This document shows, in pieces, positions 47,195 to 56,493 of a stretch of DNA of 64,000 nt. The first letter of the stretch is position 1; each line of letters starts with the position of its first letter. The position numbers were made by a program, and so were the translations under genes. Source of the DNA: an uncultured Sulfitobacter sp. (GTDB lineage Bacteria; Pseudomonadota; Alphaproteobacteria; Rhodobacterales; Rhodobacteraceae). Location of the stretch: assembly GCA_947502265.1 (NCBI GenBank), contig CANMZB010000020.1, forward strand, positions 1 through 64,000, written 5' to 3'. The notes beneath the pieces were generated by a model. The model saw only the letters and a program-made list of their open reading frames with translations. It made no database searches and was not told where the DNA came from.

Positions 47195-47919
47195 TGGAAT
47201 GGCGCGATCAAGGCATCCTGCTGAGCGCGCGCCGTCATGGGGAAACATCGGCCATCATCGAGGTATTCACGCCTGCTCACGGGCGGCACGCAGGTGTGGT
47301 GCGTGGTGGGACCAGCCGCAAGATCGCGCCGATTTTGCAACCGGGTGCGCAGCTTGATCTGGCATGGCGTGCGCGCCTTGAGGATCATATCGGTGCGTTT
47401 TCCGTCGAACCGGTACGCAGCCGTGCCGCAACGGCGATGGGCGACCGGCTGGCGTTGGCGGGGCTGAATGCGGTGACCTCCCTTATCCGCTTTTGTCTTC
47501 CGGAGCGGGAGGCACATCTGCCGCTTTACCGACGTACGGAAGCCCTGCTGGATTTGCTGGACCAGATGGACTTGTGGCCGCTGGCCTATCTGCATTGGGA
47601 GGTGAGTTTGCTCGAGGAGATGGGCTATGCGCTGGATCTGACGCGCTGTGCGGTGACGGGTGCGCGGGAGGGGTTGTGCTTTGTCTCGCCAAAGTCGGGT
47701 CGCGCGGTTTCACAGGCGGGTGCGGGCGTGTGGGCGGACCGGTTGTTGCCGTTGCCGGAGGTGCTGCGGGGAGAAGGAGACGCGCCTGACGCGGAGATCG
47801 CGCTGGCGTTCAAGACTACCGGGTATTTTCTGGAGACACATTTGGCTGCGGGCCTGGGCGGTAAGCCGTTACCGGAGGCGCGGGCGCGGTTTGTCGAGGC
47901 GTTCAGTCGGAGGCTTTGA
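47194..47919 (+). CDS. recO: DNA repair protein RecO
   Basis: 241-aa recombination mediator that loads RecA with RecFR. N-terminal OB fold ([40 protein letters not shown]) and a helical C-domain with two cysteines that may be a degenerate zinc site ([20 protein letters not shown]). Its last 17 bp overlap the convergent META-domain gene. Confidence 0.95.
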   Translation: MEWRDQGILLSARRHGETSAIIEVFTPAHGRHAGVVRGGTSRKIAPILQPGAQLDLAWRARLEDHIGAFSVEPVRSRAATAMGDRLALAGLNAVTSLIRFCLPEREAHLPLYRRTEALLDLLDQMDLWPLAYLHWEVSLLEEMGYALDLTRCAVTGAREGLCFVSPKSGRAVSQAGAGVWADRLLPLPEVLRGEGDAPDAEIALAFKTTGYFLETHLAAGLGGKPLPEARARFVEAFSRRL

Positions 47920-48295
47920 AGACCATGCTCAGCCCGTCGGGATTGGACAGGATCAGCGTGTCGCCGGACACTTCTGAAATGCTTGCCTTTGATAACGCTG
48001 CAAAGAATTCGCCCTCGGATTGCAAATCGGGGCAAGCCATTTTGGTGCTGGCGATCTGTTGTGCGTCGAACCACGGATAAGGGGCGCTCATCGGGGCGGT
48101 GTAGCTGTTGCAGGGGGCCTTGCCTGCTATTTTTCCTGTTTCGGGGAAAATCAGGGTGGCTTTGGCGGGGAAACGCGTGCCGTTGATTTCTGTCAGGGTC
48201 CAGACATGATCGGCTGCGCCGTAAGCGCGGGCGGTTTCGTCGTCTTGGCACGCGGCGAGCGTTGCGAGGGTGAATGCTGCTACGACCATCTTCAT
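47903..48295 (-). CDS. META/HslJ domain lipoprotein
   Basis: 130-aa predicted lipoprotein: signal [20 protein letters not shown] with lipobox LAAC, then a META domain ([52 protein letters not shown]). META/HslJ proteins are envelope proteins; role unclear here. The conserved CNxY cysteine motif is retained. It overlaps the recO 3' end and the TetR gene stop (ATGA). Confidence 0.85.
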   Translation of the reverse strand: MKMVVAAFTLATLAACQDDETARAYGAADHVWTLTEINGTRFPAKATLIFPETGKIAGKAPCNSYTAPMSAPYPWFDAQQIASTKMACPDLQSEGEFFAALSKASISEVSGDTLILSNPDGLSMVFKASD

Positions 48296-48813
48296 GCGAG
48301 TGCGACCACTGTATCTACCAGCGCATCGAACGCGGCGGTTTTTTCTGTTTCGGTTTGTACCTGCGGCAGGCCGATGAGGGCGGCCAAAATAGCTTGGGCA
48401 AAGGCCGGATTACTCAATCCGAACTGTTTGAGCAACAGGCGGAGATATAGAATGCGCTCTGCGTCTACCTCGGAGAGGCGCGCCGCAACGTCCGAATCGG
48501 TGTGCGCCCAGACGCGCAAGGCCGCTTCCGAGGCGTCACCCAGAACACTGCGTCCGAAATGGCGCAGGCGCGCATCGGCGGCACCATCGGACGCGAGCAG
48601 GTCGGCCACATCCGAAAGTGCGTCTTTGTGCCAGTGGTGCAGGAGGGCGGCATGAAAGGCGGGGACATCTTTGAAGTGCCAATAAAACGACCCCTTTGTC
48701 GTGCCAAGCTGGCGCGCAAGGGGTTCAGCCGCCAAGGCTTTTGGGCCAAGTCGGTTGAGGGCGTCAAACCCTGCGTCGATCCATTTTTCCTGTGACAATC
48801 GTGTGTTGCTCAT
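48292..48813 (-). CDS. TetR family transcriptional regulator
   Basis: 173-aa regulator; LAAEPLARQLGTTKGSFYWH is the helix-turn-helix (about residues 30-49 of the MSNTRLSQEKWIDAGFDALN start at 48813). ATG 48822 is a second candidate start. The C-domain ligand is unknown. It overlaps the META lipoprotein gene, which it may regulate. Confidence 0.85.
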   Translation of the reverse strand: MSNTRLSQEKWIDAGFDALNRLGPKALAAEPLARQLGTTKGSFYWHFKDVPAFHAALLHHWHKDALSDVADLLASDGAADARLRHFGRSVLGDASEAALRVWAHTDSDVAARLSEVDAERILYLRLLLKQFGLSNPAFAQAILAALIGLPQVQTETEKTAAFDALVDTVVALA

Positions 48814-48875
48814 TCTCGTCAACTAGGACGAGTGAGGGCGCACCGCAAGGTGCGCCCGTCGCGCATCGGCGGCGA

Positions 48876-50561
48876 TTAGCCGAGGATGCGGCGTGCGATC
48901 ACTTGCGCCTGTATCTCTGCGGCACCTTCAAAGATGTTGAGGATGCGCGCATCGCACAGAACGCGGCTGATCTTGTATTCCAGCGCGAAGCCGTTGCCAC
49001 CGTGGATTTGCAGGCCATTATCGGCCGCCGCCCACGCCACACGCGCGCCAAGCAGTTTTGCCATGCCCGCTTCGACGTCGCAGCGGCGGCCCTGATCTTT
49101 TTCGAATGCCGAGAAATAAGTGAGCTGGCGGGAAACCATGATCTCGACCGCCATCATCGCCAGCTTGCTGGAAACGCGCGGGAAGTTGATCAGGGCTTTG
49201 CCGAACTGCTTGCGGTCCTGCGCGTATTGCATCGAGATATCGAGCGCGGATTGCGCCACACCAATGGCGCGGGCGGCTGTCTGGATGCGCGCGGATTCGA
49301 AGGTCTCCATCAGCTGTTTAAAGCCTTTGCCCTCTTCGCCGCCCAAAAGGTTCTCGCCTTTGACTTTGAAACCGTCAAACGCCAGTTCGTATTCCTTCAT
49401 GCCGCGATACCCGAGCACTTCGATTTCGCCGCCGGTCATGCCGTCCGTGGGGAACGGGTTTTCATCGGTGCCGGGCGTCTTTTCCGCGAGGAACATGGAC
49501 AGACCCTTGTAGTTGTCTGTTGCAGAATCGGTGCGTGCCAGCAGGGTCATCACATGGGTGCGCGCGGCATGGGTGATCCACGTTTTGTTGCCGGTGACGG
49601 TATAGTCGCCGTCCGCGCCCTTGACGGCACGGGTGCGCAGGGAGCCGAGATCGGAGCCTGTGTTCGGCTCGGTGAAAACGGCTGTTGGCAGAGTTTCGGC
49701 AGAGGCGATGCGGGGCAGCCATTTCTGCTTTTGCGCGTCGGTGCCACCGGCGATGATCAACTCGGCAGCAATCTCGGAGCGAGTGCCGAGCGAGCCAACA
49801 CCGATATAGCCGCGTGAAAGTTCCTCGGAGACCACGCACATTGACGCTTTGGATAGGCCGAAACCGCCGTATTCTTCGGGGATGGTCAGGCCGAATACAC
49901 CCATTTCGGCCAGCTCGTCGATGATTTCAATCGGGATCAGCTCGTCTTTGAGATGCCATTCATGGGCAAAGGGTTCGACCTTTTCGGTTGCGTAACGGCG
50001 GAACTGATCGCGAATCATCTCCAGCTCTTCATCAAGGCCCGATGCGCCGAAAGTCGCGTTTGCGGTTTGCTCTTGCATCAGATCAACCAGGCGGCTGCGC
50101 GCGGCCTGGGTATTGCCGCCTTGGGTCAGCGCCATAACGGCGGGGTCCATCAGGCCGCGCTGCTCTTCCTGAGCAAGGCCAAGATCGTGAAGGCGGACAA
50201 CTTCGCCCTGATTCATCTGGATGCCGCCATAAATCTGCCAGAGGTATTCACCAAAGGCGATCTGGTGGATCAATTGCTCGGTCTCGCCGAATTTACCGTT
50301 CGACTGAAGCTGTTCGGCCCAAGCCTGCATTTGGCGCAAGGCCTGCGCGTAGGTGGCAAGCCATGCCAGCCCGTGAGCGGCGGTCTGGTTCTGTTCGACC
50401 AGCGCGTTGGAAACCTTGCCGTCCTCGCTGACGATGGTGCGCACGGTTTCGGTGGCGTGCTCAAGAATCGCTTCGACCGGCTTTACCGCGGCTGCGGTGA
50501 GCCCCAAAAGATCCTCAAGGAGAACCTTGGTCTCCACATTCAACTGTCCATCATGTGCCAT
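48876..50561 (-). CDS. mcd: acyl-CoA dehydrogenase, (2S)-methylsuccinyl-CoA dehydrogenase type
   Basis: 561-aa flavoenzyme with an extra N-terminal domain of about 155 residues before the usual acyl-CoA dehydrogenase fold, the hallmark of Mcd, which oxidises methylsuccinyl-CoA to mesaconyl-CoA in the ethylmalonyl-CoA pathway. Family blocks: IPEEYGGFGLSKASMCVVSE, TEPNTGSDLGSLRTRAVKGA, WITHAARTHVMTLLARTDSA and LQIHGGNGFALEYKISRVLC. Start ATG 50561 has AAAAGGA upstream. Recognition is from sequence resemblance; a general long-form ACAD is the alternative. Confidence 0.8.
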   Translation of the reverse strand: MAHDGQLNVETKVLLEDLLGLTAAAVKPVEAILEHATETVRTIVSEDGKVSNALVEQNQTAAHGLAWLATYAQALRQMQAWAEQLQSNGKFGETEQLIHQIAFGEYLWQIYGGIQMNQGEVVRLHDLGLAQEEQRGLMDPAVMALTQGGNTQAARSRLVDLMQEQTANATFGASGLDEELEMIRDQFRRYATEKVEPFAHEWHLKDELIPIEIIDELAEMGVFGLTIPEEYGGFGLSKASMCVVSEELSRGYIGVGSLGTRSEIAAELIIAGGTDAQKQKWLPRIASAETLPTAVFTEPNTGSDLGSLRTRAVKGADGDYTVTGNKTWITHAARTHVMTLLARTDSATDNYKGLSMFLAEKTPGTDENPFPTDGMTGGEIEVLGYRGMKEYELAFDGFKVKGENLLGGEEGKGFKQLMETFESARIQTAARAIGVAQSALDISMQYAQDRKQFGKALINFPRVSSKLAMMAVEIMVSRQLTYFSAFEKDQGRRCDVEAGMAKLLGARVAWAAADNGLQIHGGNGFALEYKISRVLCDARILNIFEGAAEIQAQVIARRILG

Positions 50562-50708
50562 CTTAAACATCCTTTTCCGCTTAGCGCTCCGCATAATCAC
50601 TTTGCAGGTGCAGCGCAACAAAGATACGTTTGGCTGCGCCAATCCGATTGAAAATTGCGCCGTCGTTTTGCCCGTGCAGGCCGACCGGTGGGTCGCTATG
50701 TAGGGGGC

Positions 50709-51476
50709 ATGGAGACGGTTTTTCCCCTTTTGTCCGGTTCGGAACTTTTGCTTGCGATCGTGATCGCCATTTTGGCGGGCTTTGTCAAAGGCGTGGTGGG
50801 ATTCGCCATGCCCCTGGTGTTTATATCAGGTTTAACCACCTTTATGGTGCCCGAACTTGCGCTGGCAGGGCTTATCCTGCCGACCCTCGCCACAAACGTC
50901 CAACAGGCGCTGCGTCAGGGAATCGGGCCTGCCGTCCGTTCAACTTTGGATTTCCGCATTTTTCTGCTCTGCGGCGGATTCGCGCTGATTTTTTCGGCAC
51001 AGTTTGTGCGCGTTGTGCCTGATCAGGTGATGATGGCGATGATCGGTGTCCCCGTCACGGTGTTTGCTTTCATGCAACTCACCGGTCGACAGATCCGGCT
51101 TGCAGGGCGTTCCACCGGTATTGAAGTTGGTGCAGGAACGTTTGCGGGGGTGTTGGGCGGTGTTTCCGGGATCTGGGGGCCGCCGACGGTCGCCTATCTG
51201 ACGGCGCTGGACACGCCCAAGCTTGACCAGATGCGGGTTCAAGGTGTGATTTACGGTCTCGGCGCTGTCGCGCTTCTGGTGGCGCATTTGGGGTCGGGTG
51301 TGTTGCGCGCCGAGACGATCGGTTTTTCGCTGGCAATGATGCCGCCGGCCTATATCGGCGTAAAAGCGGGCAATGCGGTGATGGACCGGATAGATCAGGC
51401 CATGTTTCGCAAGGCCACCCTTGCTGTTCTGACCATCGCTGGTTTGAATCTTATCCGGCGGGCGTTCATCGGGTAG
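50709..51476 (+). CDS. TSUP family (TauE/SafE) permease
   Basis: 255-aa membrane protein with two TSUP half-repeats (LAGFVKGVVGFAMPLVFISG and FAGVLGGVSGIWGPPTVAYL). Relatives export sulfite, sulfonates or sulfoacetate; the substrate is not readable here. Start METVFPLLSGSELLLAIVIA at 50709. It converges on the XRE regulator with a 2-bp gap. Confidence 0.88.
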   Translation: METVFPLLSGSELLLAIVIAILAGFVKGVVGFAMPLVFISGLTTFMVPELALAGLILPTLATNVQQALRQGIGPAVRSTLDFRIFLLCGGFALIFSAQFVRVVPDQVMMAMIGVPVTVFAFMQLTGRQIRLAGRSTGIEVGAGTFAGVLGGVSGIWGPPTVAYLTALDTPKLDQMRVQGVIYGLGAVALLVAHLGSGVLRAETIGFSLAMMPPAYIGVKAGNAVMDRIDQAMFRKATLAVLTIAGLNLIRRAFIG

Positions 51477-51478
51477 AA

Positions 51479-51841
51479 TCAGCCGTGGCGTGCGACAGTC
51501 ATCCCCGAGACGTCTTCGATGAATGTGACGATCCGGGATTTGACATCATCATCTTTGATCGCCGCCAAAGCGTTGACAATTTCCATGCCAGGATCGCGAT
51601 TTTCCATTTCGTTGGTGGCGTTCTCGTAAAGGCCCTCGAAGAAATAGGCTGGTGAGATTTCGAAAATCTGGCCCAGTTCAAAAAGGCGGCTGGCGGCAAT
51701 GCGATTGGAACCTATCTCGTATTTCTGAATTTGCTGGAATGAGAGACCGAGCTTGTTTGCGACATCGGTCTGGGAGAAGCGGCGCAGCGTTCTGATCTGC
51801 TTTAATTTCCGTCCAACATGAATGTCCACTTTATGTGCCAT
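51479..51841 (-). CDS. XRE family transcriptional regulator
   Basis: 120-aa protein with an N-terminal Cro/CI helix-turn-helix (RRFSQTDVANKLGLSFQQIQ, then KYEIGSNRIAASRLFELGQI) and a short C-terminal helical part (EIVNALAAIKDDDVKSRIVT). Similar small XRE proteins act as cell-cycle or envelope regulators in alphaproteobacteria. Divergent from the LysR-like gene across a palindrome at 51889-51904. Confidence 0.88.
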   Translation of the reverse strand: MAHKVDIHVGRKLKQIRTLRRFSQTDVANKLGLSFQQIQKYEIGSNRIAASRLFELGQIFEISPAYFFEGLYENATNEMENRDPGMEIVNALAAIKDDDVKSRIVTFIEDVSGMTVARHG

Positions 51842-51888
51842 ATTATTTTTTTAACCTCCGGTTGTGCTTCACTCATTACTCCAGAAAT

Positions 51889-51904
51889 TTGATCAACCGA
51901 TCAA
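51889..51904. promoter_or_regulatory. palindrome in the XRE / LysR-like divergent promoter
   Basis: TTGATC-AACC-GATCAA is a perfect 6-bp inverted repeat with a 4-nt spacer. It is a likely operator for the XRE protein or its divergent neighbour. It resembles an FNR box but the spacing between TTGAT and ATCAA is 6, not 4. Confidence 0.5.
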
Positions 51905-51981
51905 TTGACTAGTTTTAGACACTTTCCGACTAAGAATGGACCCTATATGGATGATTGATATTGCGTTGATGGATGATAAAT

Positions 51982-52899
51982 ATGCATAGTGGGAACATGA
52001 ATGAGACGACTAACTTGAAGGATCAGGCGGATGCGTTCCGCGGGTCACCGGCGCTGCTGCATGAGATGATGCGGTCCTTTACTGCTTTGGCGCGCACATT
52101 AAACCTGACGCAGGCGGTGCAAGAGCTTGGGAGTACGCGCCAGACTGTGCGGCGTCATATCAACCAGCTTGAAGAAGCGATGCAGTTCAAACTTTTTGAT
52201 GTGGAGCATCGCCGTTATGCCCTTACCGATGCGGGCGCGCGTGCCATCGCCCCGGCGCAAATGCTGCTCGATCAGGGGGAGGTCTGGTTTCGCGGGCAGT
52301 ACGACAGCGTCGATGGAATGGTGCGGTTCTCCTATGAGAATACGCAAGGATGGAAGCTTCACCAGCAAGAACTGCCGATAAGTGTCGCCTGGACCTGCCG
52401 GTCGGAGCTGCTGCGCACGGCGCTCAAGGCCTGGGCTCTAAGCGAGGGACGCCTTGAATGCCCCCAACTTACCCGGATTCGTCCCTATATTCTGGCGTAC
52501 AGAGACATTCCTGACGGGTGGATTTGTACCGAAGTCGGGGAGAAATCATTTTACTCCAACTGGTTCGGGTGGGCGCAGGCGCGCAGTAGTGTCGGGCGGA
52601 ACCTTAGCCAGTTTCAAGGCGGGGAGCAGTTTGCATCTTTGGCGGACGGGCCTTTCAGGGACATCAGCGCGACGCATGGTATCCGGATGGACCAGATGAT
52701 GGTCGAAACACGGGCCGAGGACGATGGACCCAAAAACTGTATTTTGTTTGATCGCTTGTTGATGGGGGTGCGGATGCCTGACGATTCCCCCGCGATTGTG
52801 TCTGTGGTTGATCGTGCGTGCAAGGTGCGGATTCTTGGTGTGGACGACAACGTTTTGGAGCGGATACCTGAACGGGCAAAGGCGGACTTTGCCCTATAA
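51982..52899 (+). CDS. LysR-like HTH regulator with atypical C-domain
   Basis: About 305 aa. The N-terminal LysR-type helix-turn-helix is clear (LTQAVQELGSTRQTVRRHIN, then QLEEAMQFKLFDVEHRRYAL). The following region (WKLHQQELPISVAWTCRSEL onward) does not show the usual LysR effector-domain pattern and includes many Trp and charged residues, so the ligand part is either divergent or of another type. ATG 51973 is an earlier start. It reads toward the unrecognised gene at 52971. Confidence 0.7.
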   Translation: MHSGNMNETTNLKDQADAFRGSPALLHEMMRSFTALARTLNLTQAVQELGSTRQTVRRHINQLEEAMQFKLFDVEHRRYALTDAGARAIAPAQMLLDQGEVWFRGQYDSVDGMVRFSYENTQGWKLHQQELPISVAWTCRSELLRTALKAWALSEGRLECPQLTRIRPYILAYRDIPDGWICTEVGEKSFYSNWFGWAQARSSVGRNLSQFQGGEQFASLADGPFRDISATHGIRMDQMMVETRAEDDGPKNCILFDRLLMGVRMPDDSPAIVSVVDRACKVRILGVDDNVLERIPERAKADFAL

Positions 52900-52970
52900 G
52901 CGAGAATGAGAGTTATTTTTTCGCGATTTCCGATAAACTATCCGTGAATTGGAGCGAAAGGAAATTCCCG

Positions 52971-53687
52971 ATGACACTACTCACGATGAATGCTGGCGAC
53001 CGGTTTGTGGCCAATAGCGCAGAGGTTTTCCAACGCCACGGCGTGATTTTGGAAGTCGGTTACGACTTCGAGGTTTACCGCACTCTTTTGAAGGAGGCCC
53101 GTCCCGACCATATTCTGGGCGCCCCGTTTGACCCGGAGATCCATGAGTTAACCGCGCAGAACGCGCTTTGGATTGTCGGGCGCTCGGCCGGGGGGGAAAT
53201 CATGCATACGCAGGCTTTGCGGATGCTGGATCTGAATGGTGCCAGCGTGGGTGAATATTTTACCAGCAAATTCCGCGAATTTCCACCATCGGGTGTTGAT
53301 CTGGATCTGGACCGCTCGCGCTTTCGGGCCGGGCCGGCGGCGAAAAAAATGCACGGAACCTGTGCCTATCAGGGTGAATACTGGATCGCGCCGGGCAATC
53401 ACGGCTTGCGTGGCCGCAGCCTGTCTTACGTGTTGGGCCGTTTCGCATTTGTTCAGGCGATGCAGCATTGGGATCCGGATCATATTATGGCTTTCATGGT
53501 CAAGGCGACAGCAATGAGGGGGCTCGCGGAGCAGGGGGGATATATGCACACCCAGCCGGGTGCATTGCGCTGGTACCTCACGGGTAACGATACGCCGGTC
53601 GAAGGGTTCCTGATCCATATGGATCGCGAAGACCTGCACTATGTTCTTGATTTGCCACTTGCGGAGTTGACGGCTCTGGCCGCTTGA
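52971..53687 (+). CDS. unrecognised conserved-looking protein
   Basis: 238-aa soluble protein from ATG 52971 (GAAAGGA upstream). No family is certain; DHILGAPFDPEIHELTAQNA, GRSAGGEIMHTQALRMLDLN and GNHGLRGRSLSYVLGRFAFV suggest an alpha/beta fold possibly related to GNAT acetyltransferases, but the acetyl-CoA P-loop is not evident. It follows the LysR-like regulator by 71 bp and ends in a strong terminator, so the two may form one unit. Confidence 0.65.
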   Translation: MTLLTMNAGDRFVANSAEVFQRHGVILEVGYDFEVYRTLLKEARPDHILGAPFDPEIHELTAQNALWIVGRSAGGEIMHTQALRMLDLNGASVGEYFTSKFREFPPSGVDLDLDRSRFRAGPAAKKMHGTCAYQGEYWIAPGNHGLRGRSLSYVLGRFAFVQAMQHWDPDHIMAFMVKATAMRGLAEQGGYMHTQPGALRWYLTGNDTPVEGFLIHMDREDLHYVLDLPLAELTALAA

Positions 53688-53702
53688 TCGAGCTATGCAC
53701 AA

Positions 53703-53738
53703 AAAAGGCCGCTGTACCGACGGGTACAGCGGCCTTTT
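53703..53738. terminator. strong bidirectional terminator
   Basis: A 16-bp stem (53703-53718 with 53723-53738, core GGCCGCTGTACC) with A-run and T-run flanks, shared by the convergent 52971 gene and pckA. Confidence 0.9.
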
Positions 53739-53753
53739 CTACATAACGTCTTT

Positions 53754-55352
53754 TCAGCCGATGACGGCGGCTTTCACATCGTCGTCGATGTGCGGCATGT
53801 ATTGCTCAAAGTTATCTGCGAACATTTTGACCAGCTTTGCCACCTGACGGTCGTAGGCTTCGGGATTGTCCCACGTCCGGCGGGGATCAAGCAAGATGTC
53901 GGCAACGCCCTCCATGGACACCGGCACGTCAAAGCCAAAGTTCTCGTCCTTGCGGAACTTGCCCGCCATCAGCGAACCGTCCAGAGCCGCTGTCAGCAGC
54001 GTGCGCGTGGCACCGATCGGCATCCGCGAGCCTGTTCCGTAGGCGCCGCCGGTCCAGCCTGTGTTCACCAACCAGCAGGTCGCGCCGTGCTGTGCAATCT
54101 TTTCGCGCAGCAGGTTGCCGTAGACTTCCGGACGGCGCGGCATGAAGGGCGCGCCGAAGCAGGTGGAGAACGTCGGCTCGGGCTCGGTCACGCCGCGCTC
54201 TGTGCCGGCCACTTTGGAGGTGAAGCCGGAGAGGAAGTGATACATCGCCTGCGCCGGAGTCAGTCGCGCGATGGGCGGCAGGGTGCCGAAGGCATCGCAA
54301 GTCAACATGATGATGTTCTTGGGATGACCGCCCACAGCCTTTTTGGACGCATTTGAAATATAATGCATCGGGTAGGCACAGCGCATGTTGGCGGTGAGAC
54401 TGTCGTCGTCGAAATCAAGCTCTTTGGTCTGCTCGTCGAAAACCATGTTTTCGATCACTGTACCGAACTTTTCTGTTGTGGCGTAGATTTCAGGCTCCGC
54501 CTCGGCACTCAGATTGATTGTCTTGGCATAGCAGCCGCCTTCAAAGTTGAAGGTGCCTGTGTCGGACCAGCCATGCTCGTCATCACCGATCAACGTGCGC
54601 GTAGGGTCGGCGGACAAGGTGGTTTTGCCGGTGCCGGAAAGGCCAAAGAAAATGGCGGTATCGACAGGGTTTCCAACGGCATGGTTGGCCGAGCAGTGCA
54701 TCGGCATGACGCCTTTTTCGGGCAACAGGTAATTGAGCAGCGAGAACACGGATTTTTTGTTTTCGCCCGCGTACTCTGTGCCTCCGATGAGGATCAGCTT
54801 GCGGTCGAAGTTCGTGGCAATCACAGTGTCGGACCGGCAATCATGCTTGGCTGGATCGGCCTGAAAGCTCGGGCAGTTGATGACAGTGAAATCGGCAAGA
54901 TAATCGTCAAGCTGGTCGCGATCGGGGCGACGCATCATGTGGCGAACAAACAGGCTGTGCCATGCCAGCTCGGTCACGAAGCGGACGTTGATGGCGTGCT
55001 TGACATCTGCACCGCCAATAAGGTCCTGCACAAAATAATCGCGCCCCTTCATGTGGGTCAACATGTCTTGGTAAAGCGCGTCAAACCCTTCGGGCGACAT
55101 GGCGGCATTATTTTCCCACCAGATCGTGTCTTTTACGCTGTCGGTTTTGACAACGTGTTTGTCTTTTGGAGAGCGGCCTGTGAATTTTCCGGTGGTAACG
55201 AGAAACGCACCGCCTTTGCCCAGCGTCCCTTCGCCGCGCACCAGTGCTGTCTCGATCAGCGCAGGCTCGATCGCGTTGTAATAGACATCGCCAAGCCCTG
55301 TGATCCCTTGATCTTCGAGGCTGAAGTTCGGATTAACCCGTCCGGTTTGCAT
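53754..55352 (-). CDS. pckA: phosphoenolpyruvate carboxykinase (ATP)
   Basis: 532-aa gluconeogenic enzyme converting oxaloacetate to PEP. The ATP-type motifs are present: [20 protein letters not shown] (P-loop), [20 protein letters not shown], and the metal-binding Lys/His region. Start [20 protein letters not shown] at 55352. Divergent to chvI, a synteny conserved in many alphaproteobacteria in which ChvI affects pckA. Confidence 0.97.
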   Translation of the reverse strand: MQTGRVNPNFSLEDQGITGLGDVYYNAIEPALIETALVRGEGTLGKGGAFLVTTGKFTGRSPKDKHVVKTDSVKDTIWWENNAAMSPEGFDALYQDMLTHMKGRDYFVQDLIGGADVKHAINVRFVTELAWHSLFVRHMMRRPDRDQLDDYLADFTVINCPSFQADPAKHDCRSDTVIATNFDRKLILIGGTEYAGENKKSVFSLLNYLLPEKGVMPMHCSANHAVGNPVDTAIFFGLSGTGKTTLSADPTRTLIGDDEHGWSDTGTFNFEGGCYAKTINLSAEAEPEIYATTEKFGTVIENMVFDEQTKELDFDDDSLTANMRCAYPMHYISNASKKAVGGHPKNIIMLTCDAFGTLPPIARLTPAQAMYHFLSGFTSKVAGTERGVTEPEPTFSTCFGAPFMPRRPEVYGNLLREKIAQHGATCWLVNTGWTGGAYGTGSRMPIGATRTLLTAALDGSLMAGKFRKDENFGFDVPVSMEGVADILLDPRRTWDNPEAYDRQVAKLVKMFADNFEQYMPHIDDDVKAAVIG

Positions 55353-55758
55353 GCGGTGTCTCCTGTTTAACATGCGCGATTTGCATATCGCAAAAAAGCT
55401 CTGCCAAGCCTCCGGCGCTAATGGAGACGGCGGTAATGCGGCCTCTTAACACGATGATTTGCGAATTGAACAGGTGCCTCTGTATAGTTAGCGCCATCAA
55501 ACGCCCGATTGGCAAAACACAGCCTGAATCAGGGCGCTAAACGGCAAAGCGGGCGGCGAGGAGGGCGCGCGCATAGCTGTCGCCGGCGATGGTGATCCTT
55601 GACATAAGGTGAGGTAATTTAGCCATTCCTAAACAAATTATGGCTGAAATGTGGTTGTCCTGCGTAGTGATTCGCACTTTGGGATTGATTCGACCGCGAA
55701 AGGAGTGATCAGTGTTGGAAAAAATAAGAATACATTGAGCAGCACAAGGAAACAGGCA
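55353..55758. other. 406-bp divergent promoter region of pckA and chvI
   Basis: No gene is supported here. The region must hold the promoters of pckA and chvI. AGCCAT (55621-55626) and ATGGCT (55640-55645) form an inverted repeat with a 13-nt spacer that could be an operator. The frame running in from 55651 into chvI lacks a ribosome site. Confidence 0.45.
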
Positions 55759-56460
55759 GTGTCAAAAATTGCATTGGTGGACGACGACAGAAATATTCTG
55801 ACGTCCGTCTCGATGACTCTCGAAGCCGAAGGTTTCGAGGTGGAAACATATAACGACGGTCAGGCGGCGCTGGATGCTTTTAACAAGCGTTTGCCCGATA
55901 TGGCCGTTCTCGACATCAAGATGCCGCGCATGGACGGCATGGATCTGTTGCAGCGTCTGCGTCAAAAAAGCGCGATGCCGGTGATCTTTCTGACGTCGAA
56001 AGATGACGAGATCGACGAAGTGCTTGGTTTGCGCATGGGCGCTGACGATTATGTGAAAAAGCCGTTTTCCCAGCGCTTGTTGGTCGAACGTATCCGCGCG
56101 CTCTTGCGGCGTCAGGATGCGGTTGCCACGGAAGAAGTGGGCGACACGGAAGAAACCAAAGTGATGGAGCGGGGCGATCTGCGGATGGATCCGTTGCGCC
56201 ATGCAGTGGCCTGGAAGGGCAAGAACGTTTCGCTGACCGTCACCGAATTTTTGTTGTTGCAAGCGCTTGCACAGCGCCCCGGCTTCGTTAAGTCGCGTGA
56301 TCAGCTGATGGACGTTGCCTATGACGATCAGGTGTATGTGGACGACCGCACGATCGACAGCCACATCAAGCGGTTGCGCAAAAAGATGCGGAACGCGGAC
56401 GAGGAGTTCTCCGCGATTGAGACGCTATACGGGATCGGCTACAGATATAACGAAGAGTGA
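55759..56460 (+). CDS. chvI: response regulator ChvI (OmpR class)
   Basis: 233-aa two-component regulator with a receiver ([20 protein letters not shown], phospho-Asp in [16 protein letters not shown], Thr/Lys in FLTSKDD and YVKKPFS) and an OmpR winged-helix DNA-binding domain ([37 protein letters not shown]). GTG 55759 follows AAGGAAACAGGCA; the earlier in-frame ATG 55651 lacks a site and adds unrelated residues. Coupled to chvG. Confidence 0.92.
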   Translation: MSKIALVDDDRNILTSVSMTLEAEGFEVETYNDGQAALDAFNKRLPDMAVLDIKMPRMDGMDLLQRLRQKSAMPVIFLTSKDDEIDEVLGLRMGADDYVKKPFSQRLLVERIRALLRRQDAVATEEVGDTEETKVMERGDLRMDPLRHAVAWKGKNVSLTVTEFLLLQALAQRPGFVKSRDQLMDVAYDDQVYVDDRTIDSHIKRLRKKMRNADEEFSAIETLYGIGYRYNEE

Positions 56461-56493
56461 TCCTGTTGTATGGCGCTGGTCGAAAGGAATTTT

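Noticed and set aside
45284..47248. 654-aa minus-strand frame through rnc, era and recO
   Set aside because: A shadow of three well-identified plus-strand genes in GC-rich DNA; its translation has no domain.
51889..51904. TTGATC-AACC-GATCAA as an FNR box
   Set aside because: The half-sites TTGAT and ATCAA are 6 nt apart instead of 4; kept only as a generic palindrome.
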